This document shows, one piece after another, positions 1 through 8,791 of a DNA stretch of 64,000 nucleotides. Each line of letters starts with the position of its first letter. Within the stretch, counting starts at the first letter, position 1. The notes beneath the pieces are model-generated. The model saw nothing but the letters and a program-made list of their open reading frames with translations. It did not search any database and was not told the origin of the DNA. Location of the stretch: positions 23,322 through 87,321 of the forward strand of contig JAGWBX010000009.1 in assembly GCA_021295655.1 (NCBI GenBank), written 5' to 3'. This DNA is from Candidatus Latescibacterota bacterium (lineage in GTDB: Bacteria; Latescibacterota; UBA2968; GCA-2709665). A program made the translations under genes and the position numbers.

Positions 1-1
1 G

Positions 2-784
2 GCGGGGATGATCGCCCTGCTGATTCCAACGATGTTCATCGCCTATCTCTTTGTAGCCAAGGTCGTGGCCGATTCGGGAATCATCTATATCCAGCCGCCC
101 GCGTCCGCCTGGGAACTCTCAGGTGCGCTGGTTGGCGGCGCAGGGGCGCTGAATGCGTCCACGCGCGCAACCTTCGGCCTGCTGTCATTCACCGTCAGCC
201 ATCCGAGGAGCTTCATCATGCCGCTGGTCGCGCAGATCAATCGTTTGGGCGATTTCGTTGGAAGGGACAAACACCGGCTTTTCTGGGGGGTGTTTGCGGC
301 ACTTGTCGTGGGGGTGGTCAGTTCGACATTGTACACGATCTGGCTGGGATACCACGTGGGCGCCTACAATTTCCGGCCCAACTGGCTGATCATCCACGAA
401 GGCGAGTGGCAGTACGGGATGACCGTAAACGAGATACTGAACCCGGCGAGGATGCAGGCGATCGATTACTGGTTTCTGCTGATCGGCGCCGTGACGATGG
501 TCCTTGTGAATCTGATGCGCTACCGGTTCGCCAGGTGGCCGCTGCACCCGATCGGGTTTGCGCTGTCCGGCATCCCGGCGGCGCGCCGCATGGGGTCCAC
601 ACTGCTCGTGGCGTGGCTGGCGAAGCTGATTATGCTGAAGACAGGCGGGGTGGCGTTCTACCGTCGGTCGATGCCTTTTTTCCTGGGGATGCTGGTCGGG
701 TACATTCTGGCTGTGACGGCGGGGATGGTGGTGGATGCGATCTGGTTTCCGAATCGGGGGCACGTCGTCCACAAGTGGTATTGA
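2..784 (+). CDS. OPT-like multi-pass membrane protein, C-terminal part (DUF6785/DUF6784-like)
   Basis: The reading frame is open to the left edge, so only the last ~260 residues are present. They are strongly hydrophobic, with about five or six membrane segments. The sequence has a Pro-rich loop (IQPPASAWELSG), an AXXNASTR stretch and a C-terminal tail GHVVHKWY. From memory these resemble the DUF6785/DUF6784 membrane proteins of Latescibacteria, Poribacteria and Planctomycetes, which are distantly related to oligopeptide (OPT) transporters. Substrate is unknown. Location next to sugar-modifying genes (DegT, Gfo/Idh) suggests a role in uptake of a catabolic substrate, but that is inference. 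The Met at position 8 is unlikely to be the true start because the frame continues upstream. Confidence 0.7.
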   Translation, partial: AGMIALLIPTMFIAYLFVAKVVADSGIIYIQPPASAWELSGALVGGAGALNASTRATFGLLSFTVSHPRSFIMPLVAQINRLGDFVGRDKHRLFWGVFAALVVGVVSSTLYTIWLGYHVGAYNFRPNWLIIHEGEWQYGMTVNEILNPARMQAIDYWFLLIGAVTMVLVNLMRYRFARWPLHPIGFALSGIPAARRMGSTLLVAWLAKLIMLKTGGVAFYRRSMPFFLGMLVGYILAVTAGMVVDAIWFPNRGHVVHKWY

Positions 785-964
785 TTCCCGGGACTGCAGT
801 AAGCCGATAAAGCTGCTCTGCAGGCGGGATTTGCAGTTTCAGTTGCCTGATTGGCGGCATTTTCTGAAGCCGTCGTCAGGCGTCTTTGCGCTTGACAGAA
901 GGTGACCGGATATTAACTTGAAGGACGTGGTAAGTAGACGGCGGAAGCACGGGAAATCCGTGCG

Positions 965-2191
965 ATGGTTACAATTCTGAAAGGAGGCAGGGCGCGCTTT
1001 TTTCCCCAGCGTCATGGCGGGGTGCTTGCGCCCGGTTTTATGAAAATTCGAGAGGTGCCCTTCGGCTCGATGGGCGGGGTTTACGAGCAGGACGACGTCG
1101 AGGTGGTCAGCCGGATGTTGACGGACGTCGCGGACGAGGAGGGGACGTTTTTCCCGCTCCCCGAAGAGAGCGATTTTCAGAACGCGTTCGCCGCGCACGA
1201 GGGCGCGAGAAAGGCGATTGCGGTCAATTCCTGCGGTACGGGACTGGACTGCAGCATGATGGCGCTGGACGTCGGCGCAGGCGACGAGGTAATCACGACC
1301 CCGCTCACCTTTGTCTGCACGGCCGGGACGGCAATTGCCAGGGGCGCGCGCGTGGTACTTGCCGATATCGACCCGGCGAGTCTGAATTTGGACCCGAAGA
1401 AGGTCCGGGAAAGAATCACGCCGCGTACCCGGGCGATCATTCCTGTGCACTTTGCCGGCCTCGCCTGTGACCTGGACGCGTTCGACCTGATTTCGGAGGA
1501 GACGGGCGTTCCGGTCATCTACGACGCGGCGCACGCGGTCGGTACCAGGTTCCAGGGCGAACCCGTTGGCGGCCGGGGAAAGGCCTCGTGTTACAGTTTT
1601 CAGAGCAACAAGAACATGACGTGCCTGGGCGAGGGAGGTGCGGTGACGACCGACGACGAGGAATTCGCGGAACAGGTCCGGCAGTTGAAAACATTCGGAT
1701 ACGTCTACGGGGGAAGCGGTACACGGGTGGTGCGGGTGGGGTTCAACTACCGGATGACCAAGCCCCAATACGCGGTGGGGCTCACCCAGCTGGCCAAGAT
1801 CGACCGCGTGACTCAGGATCGCAGGGATCGGATGCTCCGTCTCAATGCGCTGCTGGCCGACGTGGAGGAAGTTATCCTCCCTTTCGGACACGGACCCGAT
1901 CACGGGAGCCATCTGCACGTGATCCGGCTGGATACCGATGCCGTGGGGTTCGCCACGGACGCGTTCGTCGCTCACCTGAAGGATCGATATCACGTGGGAA
2001 CGGCAAAGCACTACCCGCCCCTGTGGACATGGGAAGCCCTGCAGGAACTCGGGTACAACGGCGACGGATGTCCGGTGGCGGCAAGGGTCTGCGATCAGGT
2101 TGTGAGTACGCCGGTTTTCCCCGGGACGACCGACGAGGACCTGGAATATATCGCGTGGGCGATCAAGCAGACGATTTCTGAACTGCGATAG
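965..2191 (+). CDS. DegT/DnrJ/EryC1/StrS family PLP-dependent aminotransferase
   Basis: A 408-residue protein of the DegT/DnrJ/EryC1/StrS fold-type I family, whose members transaminate nucleotide-linked or free keto-sugars, or dehydrate sugars. The PLP Schiff-base lysine is Lys216 in SFQSNKNMTCLGEGG; the preceding PLP-contact motif EETGVPVIYDAAHAVG is present. The N-terminal LKGGRARFFPQ followed by a GSMGGVYEQDD segment matches the usual start of this family, which supports the ATG at 965 although no good Shine-Dalgarno is visible; a later ATG at 1040 is the alternative. It stands alone between the membrane protein and a Gfo/Idh oxidoreductase, a pairing common in catabolic sugar loci. Substrate cannot be read from sequence. 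Confidence 0.88.
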   Translation: MVTILKGGRARFFPQRHGGVLAPGFMKIREVPFGSMGGVYEQDDVEVVSRMLTDVADEEGTFFPLPEESDFQNAFAAHEGARKAIAVNSCGTGLDCSMMALDVGAGDEVITTPLTFVCTAGTAIARGARVVLADIDPASLNLDPKKVRERITPRTRAIIPVHFAGLACDLDAFDLISEETGVPVIYDAAHAVGTRFQGEPVGGRGKASCYSFQSNKNMTCLGEGGAVTTDDEEFAEQVRQLKTFGYVYGGSGTRVVRVGFNYRMTKPQYAVGLTQLAKIDRVTQDRRDRMLRLNALLADVEEVILPFGHGPDHGSHLHVIRLDTDAVGFATDAFVAHLKDRYHVGTAKHYPPLWTWEALQELGYNGDGCPVAARVCDQVVSTPVFPGTTDEDLEYIAWAIKQTISELR

Positions 2192-2245
2192 CATTCTGTC
2201 CATTGAGCAGATTGCCTGAATTCGGCCGGCCGGAAGCAGCAGGAA

Positions 2246-2500
2246 CAGCTATCAGCTATCAGCCCTCAGCCGTCAGCTAAATCCGGTCTGCGATACGGCT
2301 TGGTGATGCCAATCCACTACGGCCGCGGACGCGGGGACCTCTCCCCCCGGCCTGCCTGCAGCGCAGGGCACTGCGCAGGCAGGCCCCCTCTCCCAAGGGG
2401 AGAGGGGGAGCAAAACCAGGCGTATATCAAGCGATGTCAGTTCCCCCTTCCTTCAAGAAGGGGGACAGGGGGTAGGTCTCCTAAAGGCGGGTAAACGTTA
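2246..2500. repeat. Gene-free repeat-rich spacer: 7-bp tandem repeat plus nested inverted repeats
   Basis: From 2246 to 2280 there are five head-to-tail 7-bp units of the form CAGCTAT, CAGCTAT, CAGCCCT, CAGCCGT, CAGCTAA. From 2340 to 2410 two inverted repeats are nested: an outer CCTCTCCC/GGGGAGAGG pair, and an inner GGCCTGCCTGC/GCAGGCAGGCC pair around a 13-15 base loop. A further CCCCCTTC/GAAGGGGG hairpin lies near 2445-2465. Similar G/C-tract repeats continue to about 2660. A short frame crossing this spacer has the Pro/Arg/Gly-rich composition of translated repeat DNA and is not taken as a gene. The whole 2192-2752 gap holds no other recognisable gene. Confidence 0.75.
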
Positions 2501-2752
2501 GACGGAAGCGGGTGGAAATTGCCTGCCCCGTTCGGTTTCATTTCTTGTCGGTGGCACAAAGGAAGAACCAATCGGGCAAGGACGTCTTCTCCCGTCTACC
2601 CTCTCCCCGCTTTTCAAAAAGGGCAAGGGAATAGGGGACGTTCGGGGGTGGTGAAACGCAGTCAAGGAATGTGATGCAGCGCGAGGGGATGAACCGGCGG
2701 ATGCAAGGTGACCGGTTTCCGGGTCGCCTCGAGACAATGCGCAGGAGGAAAA

Positions 2753-3748
2753 ATGCAAAACGTGAGGTGGCTTCTGGTCGGCGCCGGGGATATCGCCCGG
2801 AAGCGGGTGGCCGCTGCCCTGGCGGGCGCCGAGAATTCGGAACTGGTGGCGGTTTGCGATAGGGTCCGGGAAAATGCCCGGGCGCTGGCGTCCGAATATG
2901 ACCTGTCGGAGGTTTACGCCGATCTGGACGAGGCGCTGGATAGGACGTCGGCAAACGCGGTCTACGTTGCAACGCCCGTGTGGCTGCACGTGGCCCACGC
3001 CGTCCAGGCCCTGGAAGCGGACAAGCACGTGCTGGTGGAAAAGCCCCTGGGCGTGACCGGTAAGGAATGTGCAAGAGCCATCGAGGCAGCAGAGAAGAGT
3101 ACGAAATTGGCCGGATGTTCCTACTTCAGACGCCTCTTCCCGGCGTATCTCCAGGCGCAGGAGATGATCCGGAACGGTGAATTCGGCCAGGTCGTCCTTG
3201 TGCGCATTGTCTACTTTTCCTGGTTCAGCCCGGCGGCCGACGATCCGAAACGCTGGCGCGTCTTCCGGGAGAGGTCGGGGGGCGGGCCGATCAGCGATAT
3301 GGGCACGCATATGTTCGACGTGATGATCGGGCTGCTGGGGATGCCGGTGTCGGTGTACGCCCGGTGTGAGAACCTCGTGCAGAAATGGGACGTGGAGGAC
3401 TGTGCGAGCATCGTCATGAAACTTGAGAACGGAGCGTTGGTCACGGCGTCGTTCAGCTGGAGTTCGAAAACGTGGCGGCACGAGTTTGAGATTGTCGGGA
3501 CCGAGGCGAAGGTGTACTGGCATCCTTACGATTCGGGAGCCGTGGTAAAAACGGTGGGGCGGCAGGTCGATACACTGGATCTGTCGCCCGCCGACAACGT
3601 ACACGGCCCGGTCGTCCAGGATTTCGTCGACGCGGTCCGGGATGGGCGGCAGCCGGTCTGTCCGCTCGATGAAGCGGCGAAGACCAATGCGCTGCTGGAT
3701 GCGATCTATCGTTCCGCGGCGGAGAACCGTGAGGTCGAGTTGGGTTGA
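2753..3748 (+). CDS. Gfo/Idh/MocA family NAD(P)-dependent oxidoreductase
   Basis: A 331-residue oxidoreductase. The N-terminal Rossmann fold starts at LLVGAGDIARKR (GxGxxA), and the family hallmark EKPLG with Lys97 follows. The C-terminal alpha/beta domain carries ISDMGTHMFDVMIGLLG, which contains the typical catalytic-region Asp/His. Members oxidise or reduce hydroxyl groups of sugars, inositols or glycosides using NAD(P). Start chosen at the ATG at 2753 because GGAGG lies 5 bases upstream; the frame extends further to 2708 but those codons fall in repeat-like DNA. It sits downstream of a DegT enzyme and upstream of a putative deacetylase-like gene. Substrate unknown. Confidence 0.9.
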   Translation: MQNVRWLLVGAGDIARKRVAAALAGAENSELVAVCDRVRENARALASEYDLSEVYADLDEALDRTSANAVYVATPVWLHVAHAVQALEADKHVLVEKPLGVTGKECARAIEAAEKSTKLAGCSYFRRLFPAYLQAQEMIRNGEFGQVVLVRIVYFSWFSPAADDPKRWRVFRERSGGGPISDMGTHMFDVMIGLLGMPVSVYARCENLVQKWDVEDCASIVMKLENGALVTASFSWSSKTWRHEFEIVGTEAKVYWHPYDSGAVVKTVGRQVDTLDLSPADNVHGPVVQDFVDAVRDGRQPVCPLDEAAKTNALLDAIYRSAAENREVELG

Positions 3749-3825
3749 GATCGCGGTTTTTTCACTGCGCTTCCAACCGTATTCCGGGACGCTGAACGCA
3801 TACCACTTCCTTACTGATCGAATCC

Positions 3826-5640
3826 ATGAAGAAGATTCTCGTGGTCAAGCCGGATGACAACCTCGAGCACGATTTCGCGCCGGAGATCCTGAAGGCCGAA
3901 GGTCTGTTTCATTACGAGGTCCTCTCGCAAACCGAGGTGGCGCCGTCTCGTTTGACAGACGCGGCCGTGGCCTTGACGCTTCGGGGCGAATACACAAGGC
4001 GCGCGGCCGCGGTCCTTATCGACTATCTGCGCGACGGAGGGCGGCTGCTTGCGGTAATGCCGGGCGGCGACCTGGCGGCCGGGCTGGGTGTGAAGCGCCG
4101 TGTTGTGGAATCGACCCAGAAAGTGGATCCCAACAAGGAAGCGGCATCGGAGCCTTTGGCAAACGAGCCGGACATGGTATCGGATGGACGGATTGTGGTG
4201 CATCCGGCCGCCGGACTAACGGTACCGCCCGAGCCGTTGTACTGCCCGCAGGAAACCGGGCTTGGCGTCGCGTCTGATGGCGAGGAACTGGCTGCGCTGA
4301 TCGACGACCTGGGCAAGCGCAGCGGTCCGGCAATCGTCCGGAAGCGTATGGAACGGGGCATGGCATTTGTGCTGGCCTACGACGTGGTGGGGGCGGTGCT
4401 GCGGCTGAGGCACGGCACCTGGGCTCTGGAACAGCAGGACCGGATGCTGCCGCTGCGAGGTCCAAGGCATATCTTCGGGCTGATCGGGATTGCCGAGCGG
4501 CATTCGCGGCAGTACCCGCTGGCGGATATTCACCAGGACCTGCTTCGGGAGTTGCTGCTGGACCTGCACGACGGCGGCATCGTGCCCCGCGTTTGGCATA
4601 TGCCCGATGCACGGCGGGTGGCTGTGTTTTTCAAGTCGGACGGGTGCGGTGAGGAGGGCGCTCCGATGGGGATGGAACTGGCGGAGCAATACGGGCACAA
4701 GCACAATTTCTTCCGGGCGCCGGTGAGCCGGTACGAGGGGAAGTTGATCCGAAAGTGGCAGGACCGGGGCCATTTCATGTCGATCGAAGTGGATATATTT
4801 CCACTTACGTACAACCGCCTGTTGGATGAACTCGACGACGGGGTGCACGAACGCATCCGCGGGGAGATGGAAGCCCAGGCGCGCAGGTTCACGGATGAAA
4901 CGGGGCTCGCGGTGACCGATATCGTGATCCACGGTTGCCAGTGGACGGGGGCCGGGACCGCTTCAATCCTGACCGACAATGATTGGCGGATGCCGTTTCA
5001 CTTCTGCGGCCACGATCCGAGGATGAACCGGTACGACTTTGGGCCGTTCTCTCTGCCGTCTGCCATGCCCATGCGCTATTTCGACCCGGGCGAGGGACTG
5101 CTGGACCTGTTTCTGCAGCCCTGCACCTTCGACGATTCGCAGAGCATCACCGAGCCGGGCGTTGGCACGCTCGGGCTCGATCAGGTGGAGTACGCGGAGG
5201 CGGCTGTACGGTGGGTGGTCGATTCCCGCGATCACTGGCACGTACCGCATATCGGGACCTTCCACCCGTGTTATCTGACCCGGCCTAAAGGCGATCCGCG
5301 CCGCACGTTCGAGGCGGCCAATATCGTCTACGCGTCGCTGGCGGCCATGGGCATTGAAACCGGCAGCCTGCAGGAGTGGTCCCGCTTCGTACAGGCGCGG
5401 GACGCGTTGCGGGTTGAACTGCTGAGTTCCGGCCCGGATCGGGCGGTTGCCAGGCTGACGGCCGCTGAGCCGATCGAGGGTCTGACAATGATCGCCGAGG
5501 GGCCACGGGAAGTCTCGCGCGTACTTCTGGACGGCCGTGAGCAGTCCCCCGTGACGCTCGAAGTGGAGGGGCGCCGGTGTTCTGCCGTCGTGTTTTCCCT
5601 GGACCGGAACCAGGAAGCCGAACTGGCAATGGTGGCCTGA
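3826..5640 (+). CDS. Large cytosolic protein with amidotransferase-like N-terminus and deacetylase-like C-terminal barrel
   Basis: A 604-residue protein without signal peptide. Residues 1 to ~210 look like a flavodoxin/class I glutamine-amidotransferase-like domain of the type seen in ThuA and beta-galactosidase trimerisation domains (IDYLRDGGRLLAVMPGG). From ~265 the strand VAVFFKSDGCGEEG followed by HGCQWTG and HVPHIGTFHPCYLT is reminiscent of polysaccharide-deacetylase-like (NodB) barrels, but the classical HxxxH pair is not evident. The same layout recurs in the gene at 8792-10528. Downstream spacing to the next gene is 24 bases, consistent with an operon. No biochemical function can be assigned; glycan or glycoside processing is an inference. 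Confidence 0.72.
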   Translation: MKKILVVKPDDNLEHDFAPEILKAEGLFHYEVLSQTEVAPSRLTDAAVALTLRGEYTRRAAAVLIDYLRDGGRLLAVMPGGDLAAGLGVKRRVVESTQKVDPNKEAASEPLANEPDMVSDGRIVVHPAAGLTVPPEPLYCPQETGLGVASDGEELAALIDDLGKRSGPAIVRKRMERGMAFVLAYDVVGAVLRLRHGTWALEQQDRMLPLRGPRHIFGLIGIAERHSRQYPLADIHQDLLRELLLDLHDGGIVPRVWHMPDARRVAVFFKSDGCGEEGAPMGMELAEQYGHKHNFFRAPVSRYEGKLIRKWQDRGHFMSIEVDIFPLTYNRLLDELDDGVHERIRGEMEAQARRFTDETGLAVTDIVIHGCQWTGAGTASILTDNDWRMPFHFCGHDPRMNRYDFGPFSLPSAMPMRYFDPGEGLLDLFLQPCTFDDSQSITEPGVGTLGLDQVEYAEAAVRWVVDSRDHWHVPHIGTFHPCYLTRPKGDPRRTFEAANIVYASLAAMGIETGSLQEWSRFVQARDALRVELLSSGPDRAVARLTAAEPIEGLTMIAEGPREVSRVLLDGREQSPVTLEVEGRRCSAVVFSLDRNQEAELAMVA

Positions 5641-5664
5641 AGTCCTATGCAGGAAGGAGAAGCG

Positions 5665-6909
5665 ATGAAATTCGCGCCCAGACCGGAAAACGATTTCGCG
5701 GACTACATCCGGACGTACTACGAAGCGTGCCGGTACCACTCCGACAAGATCGAGGCGATCGCGGGCAAGTGGATGTTCCGGGACCTGCTGCCGGGCATGA
5801 GCGATTTCGACACGCGGTTTGTCGTGAACGACGGCATGACGGTGGACGACTGGTGCCAGCTGTCCACCGTGATGGGTGAGACGCACCTGAGACTTTGCGA
5901 GAAATACCCCTGCTGGGCGCGGAACTTCGAGCACCTTCCCGGCGTGAATCTGACCTGGTCGGAGTTGACGTCGGAGCGCAATTACTATCCGGAATACCAC
6001 CAGTGGACATACTATCTCACCGAGGATCCGAAACGTCTCGGCGCGGCGCTGGACACGCTCGCCCGGAGGCCCTGGGACGAAAAGGACGAATATTTTCATC
6101 TGAAGAAATTCTGCCTGTATTTCGGCCGCTACAACCGCACGATCGATCCGGCGATCAACCTGGGAGTTCACGAAAACAAGTATCCCCTGCACAGCCGGAT
6201 TATGCACTATTTCAATCCTCCCGTCCATTCAGCCGTCTGCGTGCTGGAGAAGCAGAATATCTGCGGAAAGCTGGACGCGTACGAGATCGCCGAACGACAT
6301 TTCCCCGATTTGCGGTGCTGGGAACCGATCCGGGAGATCCTGCACGCGCATTACGAAATCCCGATGTGGTACGAGGAGCCCCGCCTGTCGCAGCTGGAGG
6401 ACGTGCTTGAGGAGGCGCTTGGCGTGATAATGGAACGGCTGAGGGATTCGGTGACGCTGATTCCCGACGAGGCGGGCACGGACGTCGGCGCCTGGAGAGC
6501 GGCGCTCCAGGAGGTGCCGGTGGATCCGGCACTTGTCATTTTCGACAACGCCAAGTTCTCGCGCCTGATGAAGGGACGCCTGCACTTTTACGGCAACGCG
6601 CCGGCGCATTTTGATACGACGTGGCTGATTCAGAATGAACTGGGGCGGATCGGCAACAGTTTCTTCCGAACGCCCTTCCGCACGTTCTGGAAGATCAGGA
6701 CCGGCGAGACGGTGGACGACCCGGTGGCGGTTCTGGACGAACTGAAGGGGGATCTGTTGTCTCCGTCGGAGGTGGAGGGAACAAAGGCATTCGCCCGGCT
6801 GACGCCGGACGAATGGGAAGCGGGGAAGGAACACGAGATCGCGGCGGATATTGTGGAGGTTTTCGACGAATTTTTCAGGGCGTTGAACAAGATCAGCGAG
6901 GCGGTATAG
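5665..6909 (+). CDS. Conserved-looking hypothetical protein of 414 residues
   Basis: Not recognised. The protein is soluble, rich in Trp, Tyr and acidic residues, and has no signal peptide or membrane segment. A stretch FRDLLPGMSDFDTRFVVNDG near residue 45 has the look of a GS-x-SDxD nucleotidyltransferase signature, but the flanking residues are not typical, so this is only a hint. The C-terminal quarter is predicted helical (EIAADIVEVFDEFFRAL). The start is set at the ATG at 5665 because AAGGAG lies 5 bases upstream; a Met 18 bases earlier lacks this. It follows the deacetylase-like gene by 24 bases and precedes the propeller gene by ~60 bases, so the three are probably co-transcribed. Confidence 0.75.
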   Translation: MKFAPRPENDFADYIRTYYEACRYHSDKIEAIAGKWMFRDLLPGMSDFDTRFVVNDGMTVDDWCQLSTVMGETHLRLCEKYPCWARNFEHLPGVNLTWSELTSERNYYPEYHQWTYYLTEDPKRLGAALDTLARRPWDEKDEYFHLKKFCLYFGRYNRTIDPAINLGVHENKYPLHSRIMHYFNPPVHSAVCVLEKQNICGKLDAYEIAERHFPDLRCWEPIREILHAHYEIPMWYEEPRLSQLEDVLEEALGVIMERLRDSVTLIPDEAGTDVGAWRAALQEVPVDPALVIFDNAKFSRLMKGRLHFYGNAPAHFDTTWLIQNELGRIGNSFFRTPFRTFWKIRTGETVDDPVAVLDELKGDLLSPSEVEGTKAFARLTPDEWEAGKEHEIAADIVEVFDEFFRALNKISEAV

Positions 6910-6970
6910 CCGCAATCGGCGTGGGCCAATCCCCGCCGGATTGCCAAAAGGAACATGAAAGGAGAACCAG

Positions 6971-8113
6971 ATGCAGGTCAGGGCGCTCAGATTACAGGAT
7001 ACGGACTACGGCAACCAGTGGGACGAGGAGATTGAGGACCGCTGGGAATACGACGATTTCAGGGCGGATTCCGCCTGGCGCGAGGGCTGGATCAGCATGG
7101 ACAGCGTGTATCACAACGCAGAAGACGACCGTGTCTATCTGGGGATTACCTCCTTCAACGCCGATATATTCCGCGCCTACGACCGTTCGACAGGCGAGTT
7201 TGTGGATCTGGGGTACGCCAAAGTCGCCAATCCATTCGACGCCAAGTTTCACAGGTCGCTGGTAAGGTGGGAGAAAGACGGCTGTCTGTACGGGGCAATC
7301 GCGCTCCTGCACGATATCGACCGGTATTGGGAGGCGCCGGGTGGAGCGATTGTAAAATACGACCCTGCGTCCGGCGAAATCCAAAAGGTGGGGATTCCCA
7401 TGCCGCATATGTACATCCAGTCGATCTGCCTGGACCAGGAACGCGGCGTGATCTACGGGATGACGTTTACGCCGGAGCGGATGTTCCGGTTCAACCTTGC
7501 GGACGGCCGCTCGGACGACCTGGGGCCGATCAGCAGCGGGATGGAGATGGCACAGGGCGAGAACCTGGAACTGGACGACGAGGGCTGCGTGTGGTGCGGC
7601 TGGAGCGTCACGCGGGCGTGGCAGAATTTCGCGGGCGTGGACCGCAACCGGTTGTGCAAGTTCGACCCTGAAAAGGACAGGATCGAGTATTTCGATGCCG
7701 GTCTTCGAAAGCCCGACGGCAGCTACGGTTACGAAAAGGTGGAGGGGATCTTCAACCTGGGAGATGGCCGGATGTTCGCCAGCGGCGCAAACGGGTCGAT
7801 TTACAGGATCGATACGAAAACCGGGATGGGCACGTTTCTCGGCACCCCCGTTGAAGACCGGCGCAGCCGGCTGACAACGCTGCAGCCCGGGCCCGACGGG
7901 GCCGCCTGGGGCGTGACGGGGCGGGATGGCAGGTGTGAGGTGATCCGGTTCGACGCGGACTCGGAGTCATGGGACCTGCTGGGACCGGTGTCCGACGGGG
8001 ACGCCCACTGCTGGCAGGTGCACGACGTGGCCGTCACGCCGGACGGCACGATCTACGCCGGCGAAAACGACAGCCCCTACCGTAGCGGATACCTCTGGGA
8101 GATCAAGGTCTGA
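6971..8113 (+). CDS. Cytoplasmic beta-propeller protein
   Basis: A 380-residue protein built of repeated four-stranded blades, each with a pattern like GAIVKYDPASGEIQKVG, MFRFNLADGRSDDLG, LCKFDPEKDRIEYFD, SIYRIDTKTGMGTFLG and VIRFDADSESWDLLG, giving six or seven blades. Such SMP-30/YncE/NHL-like propellers include lactonases and lyases, but a metal-binding catalytic set was not identified. There is no signal peptide, so it is expected in the cytosol. A strong AAAGGAG ribosome site lies just upstream of the ATG. It ends the run of co-directional genes begun at 3826. Function unknown beyond the fold. Confidence 0.8.
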   Translation: MQVRALRLQDTDYGNQWDEEIEDRWEYDDFRADSAWREGWISMDSVYHNAEDDRVYLGITSFNADIFRAYDRSTGEFVDLGYAKVANPFDAKFHRSLVRWEKDGCLYGAIALLHDIDRYWEAPGGAIVKYDPASGEIQKVGIPMPHMYIQSICLDQERGVIYGMTFTPERMFRFNLADGRSDDLGPISSGMEMAQGENLELDDEGCVWCGWSVTRAWQNFAGVDRNRLCKFDPEKDRIEYFDAGLRKPDGSYGYEKVEGIFNLGDGRMFASGANGSIYRIDTKTGMGTFLGTPVEDRRSRLTTLQPGPDGAAWGVTGRDGRCEVIRFDADSESWDLLGPVSDGDAHCWQVHDVAVTPDGTIYAGENDSPYRSGYLWEIKV

Positions 8114-8183
8114 CGCGGAACGAGATGCGGATCGAAATGGACGTCAAGCCACAATCAGCGCAATGAATCAGGAGATCAACCCG

Positions 8184-8435
8184 ATGAAGGAATCAGCAAT
8201 ACGGCTTCATATTGAGCCATTGGACGACGGTGGTTTTTCGGCCACGAGTCCCGATGTCCCGGGCCTGGTTGCGGAAGGACGCAGCGTCACCGCGGCCGCG
8301 GAGATTGCACAAGGTCTCGTGCGCAAAATCGCCGAGTCGTGCATAGAACACGGGGATCCGCTTCCTGATGCATTGTCAACGCTTGCGGATGGCAACGCGT
8401 CCATTGAATTGCTGGTACCCGTAAGTGTGCCGTAA
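8184..8435 (+). CDS. hicB: HicB-like antitoxin
   Basis: An 83-residue protein with the HicB partial RNase H-like fold: short strand IRLHIEPLDDGGFSATSPD, then VPGLVAEGRSVTAAAEIAQGL, typical of HicB antitoxins, which bind and block the HicA ribonuclease. It has no additional C-terminal DNA-binding domain, so autoregulation may rely on another fold or be absent. Start chosen at the ATG at 8184 with AGGAG ten bases upstream; the Met at 8163 has no ribosome site. Its TAA overlaps the ATG of hicA (TAATG), the coupling expected for a toxin-antitoxin pair, though here the antitoxin comes first. Confidence 0.85.
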   Translation: MKESAIRLHIEPLDDGGFSATSPDVPGLVAEGRSVTAAAEIAQGLVRKIAESCIEHGDPLPDALSTLADGNASIELLVPVSVP

Positions 8436-8662
8436 TGGGACGGCTTTCTGGTTTCAAATACCGGGATGTTGTCAAACGCCTGCGTTATTTCGGCTTTGTG
8501 TTCGATCGCCCGGGTCCCGGCAGTCACGAAGTCTGGCGTCATACTCGGACAGGTCGCAAAGTCACCGTGCCTCGACACGTCAAAGATATGGCGGAAGGCA
8601 CGTAACGCGCCATACTTCGAGAGGCCCGAATCGACGTCGACGAATTCCTTGGAGCCGGTTAG
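8435..8662 (+). pseudogene. hicA: HicA mRNA-interferase toxin interrupted by an in-frame TAA
   Basis: Translation from the ATG at 8435 gives a HicA-type double-stranded-RNA-binding fold. It contains KYRDVVKRLRYFGF, then GPGSHEVWRH with the catalytic His in the GSH motif, then GRKVTVPRHVKDMAEGT. A TAA at 8603-8605 then stops it at 56 residues. The same frame continues directly into RAILREARIDVDEFLGAG and ends at TAG 8660-8662. That is the expected C-terminal helix of HicA (normally GTLRxILREAGI...). One base change from TTA to TAA explains the gap. The protein is therefore a truncated, probably inactive toxin unless the stop is read through. The truncation removes the last helix of the fold. 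Confidence 0.85.
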
Positions 8663-8667
8663 GTGGG

Positions 8668-8689
8668 CGCCTGCGCAGCTGCGCAGGCG
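8668..8689. repeat. 22-bp perfect palindrome just after hicA
   Basis: The 22 bases are self-complementary around the centre CAGCTG (each half reads CGCCTGCGCAG). The palindrome begins 5 bases after the frame end of the broken hicA. No T-run follows, so it is not a textbook terminator. It could be a protein-binding site, a remnant of an insertion, or an mRNA-stabilising hairpin. It lies ~100 bases before the ribosome site of the next gene. Confidence 0.7.
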
Positions 8690-8791
8690 TGGACATTTCT
8701 TGCCCCAACGGCGAAGAATACTCATCCAGTTGGTGTCGTGATCGAACGTATCTGGGTCAGTACCATTGAGGCACCATTACAGGAGAAAACC

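Noticed and set aside
785..842. Possible degenerate left end of the MITE-like element
   Set aside because: A CTCTGCAGGCG match and an approximate CAGT..CCG..AAAG pattern are present, but the terminal repeat is not convincing and no right end follows.
892..919. TTGACA near 892 as a promoter for the DegT gene
   Set aside because: The best -10 partner at 16-base spacing (TAACTT) matches only three of six consensus positions.
839..2203. 454-residue open frame on the - strand opposite the DegT gene
   Set aside because: Exactly antisense to a clear PLP-enzyme gene, with no domain and with composition expected from the shadow of a GC-rich gene. The same applies to the long antisense frames at 4963-6228, 44548-45822 and 43260-44540.
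2300..2494. Short + strand frame in the repeat-rich spacer
   Set aside because: Its translation is repeat DNA (RPACSAGHCAGRPPLPRGEG type) and there is no ribosome site.
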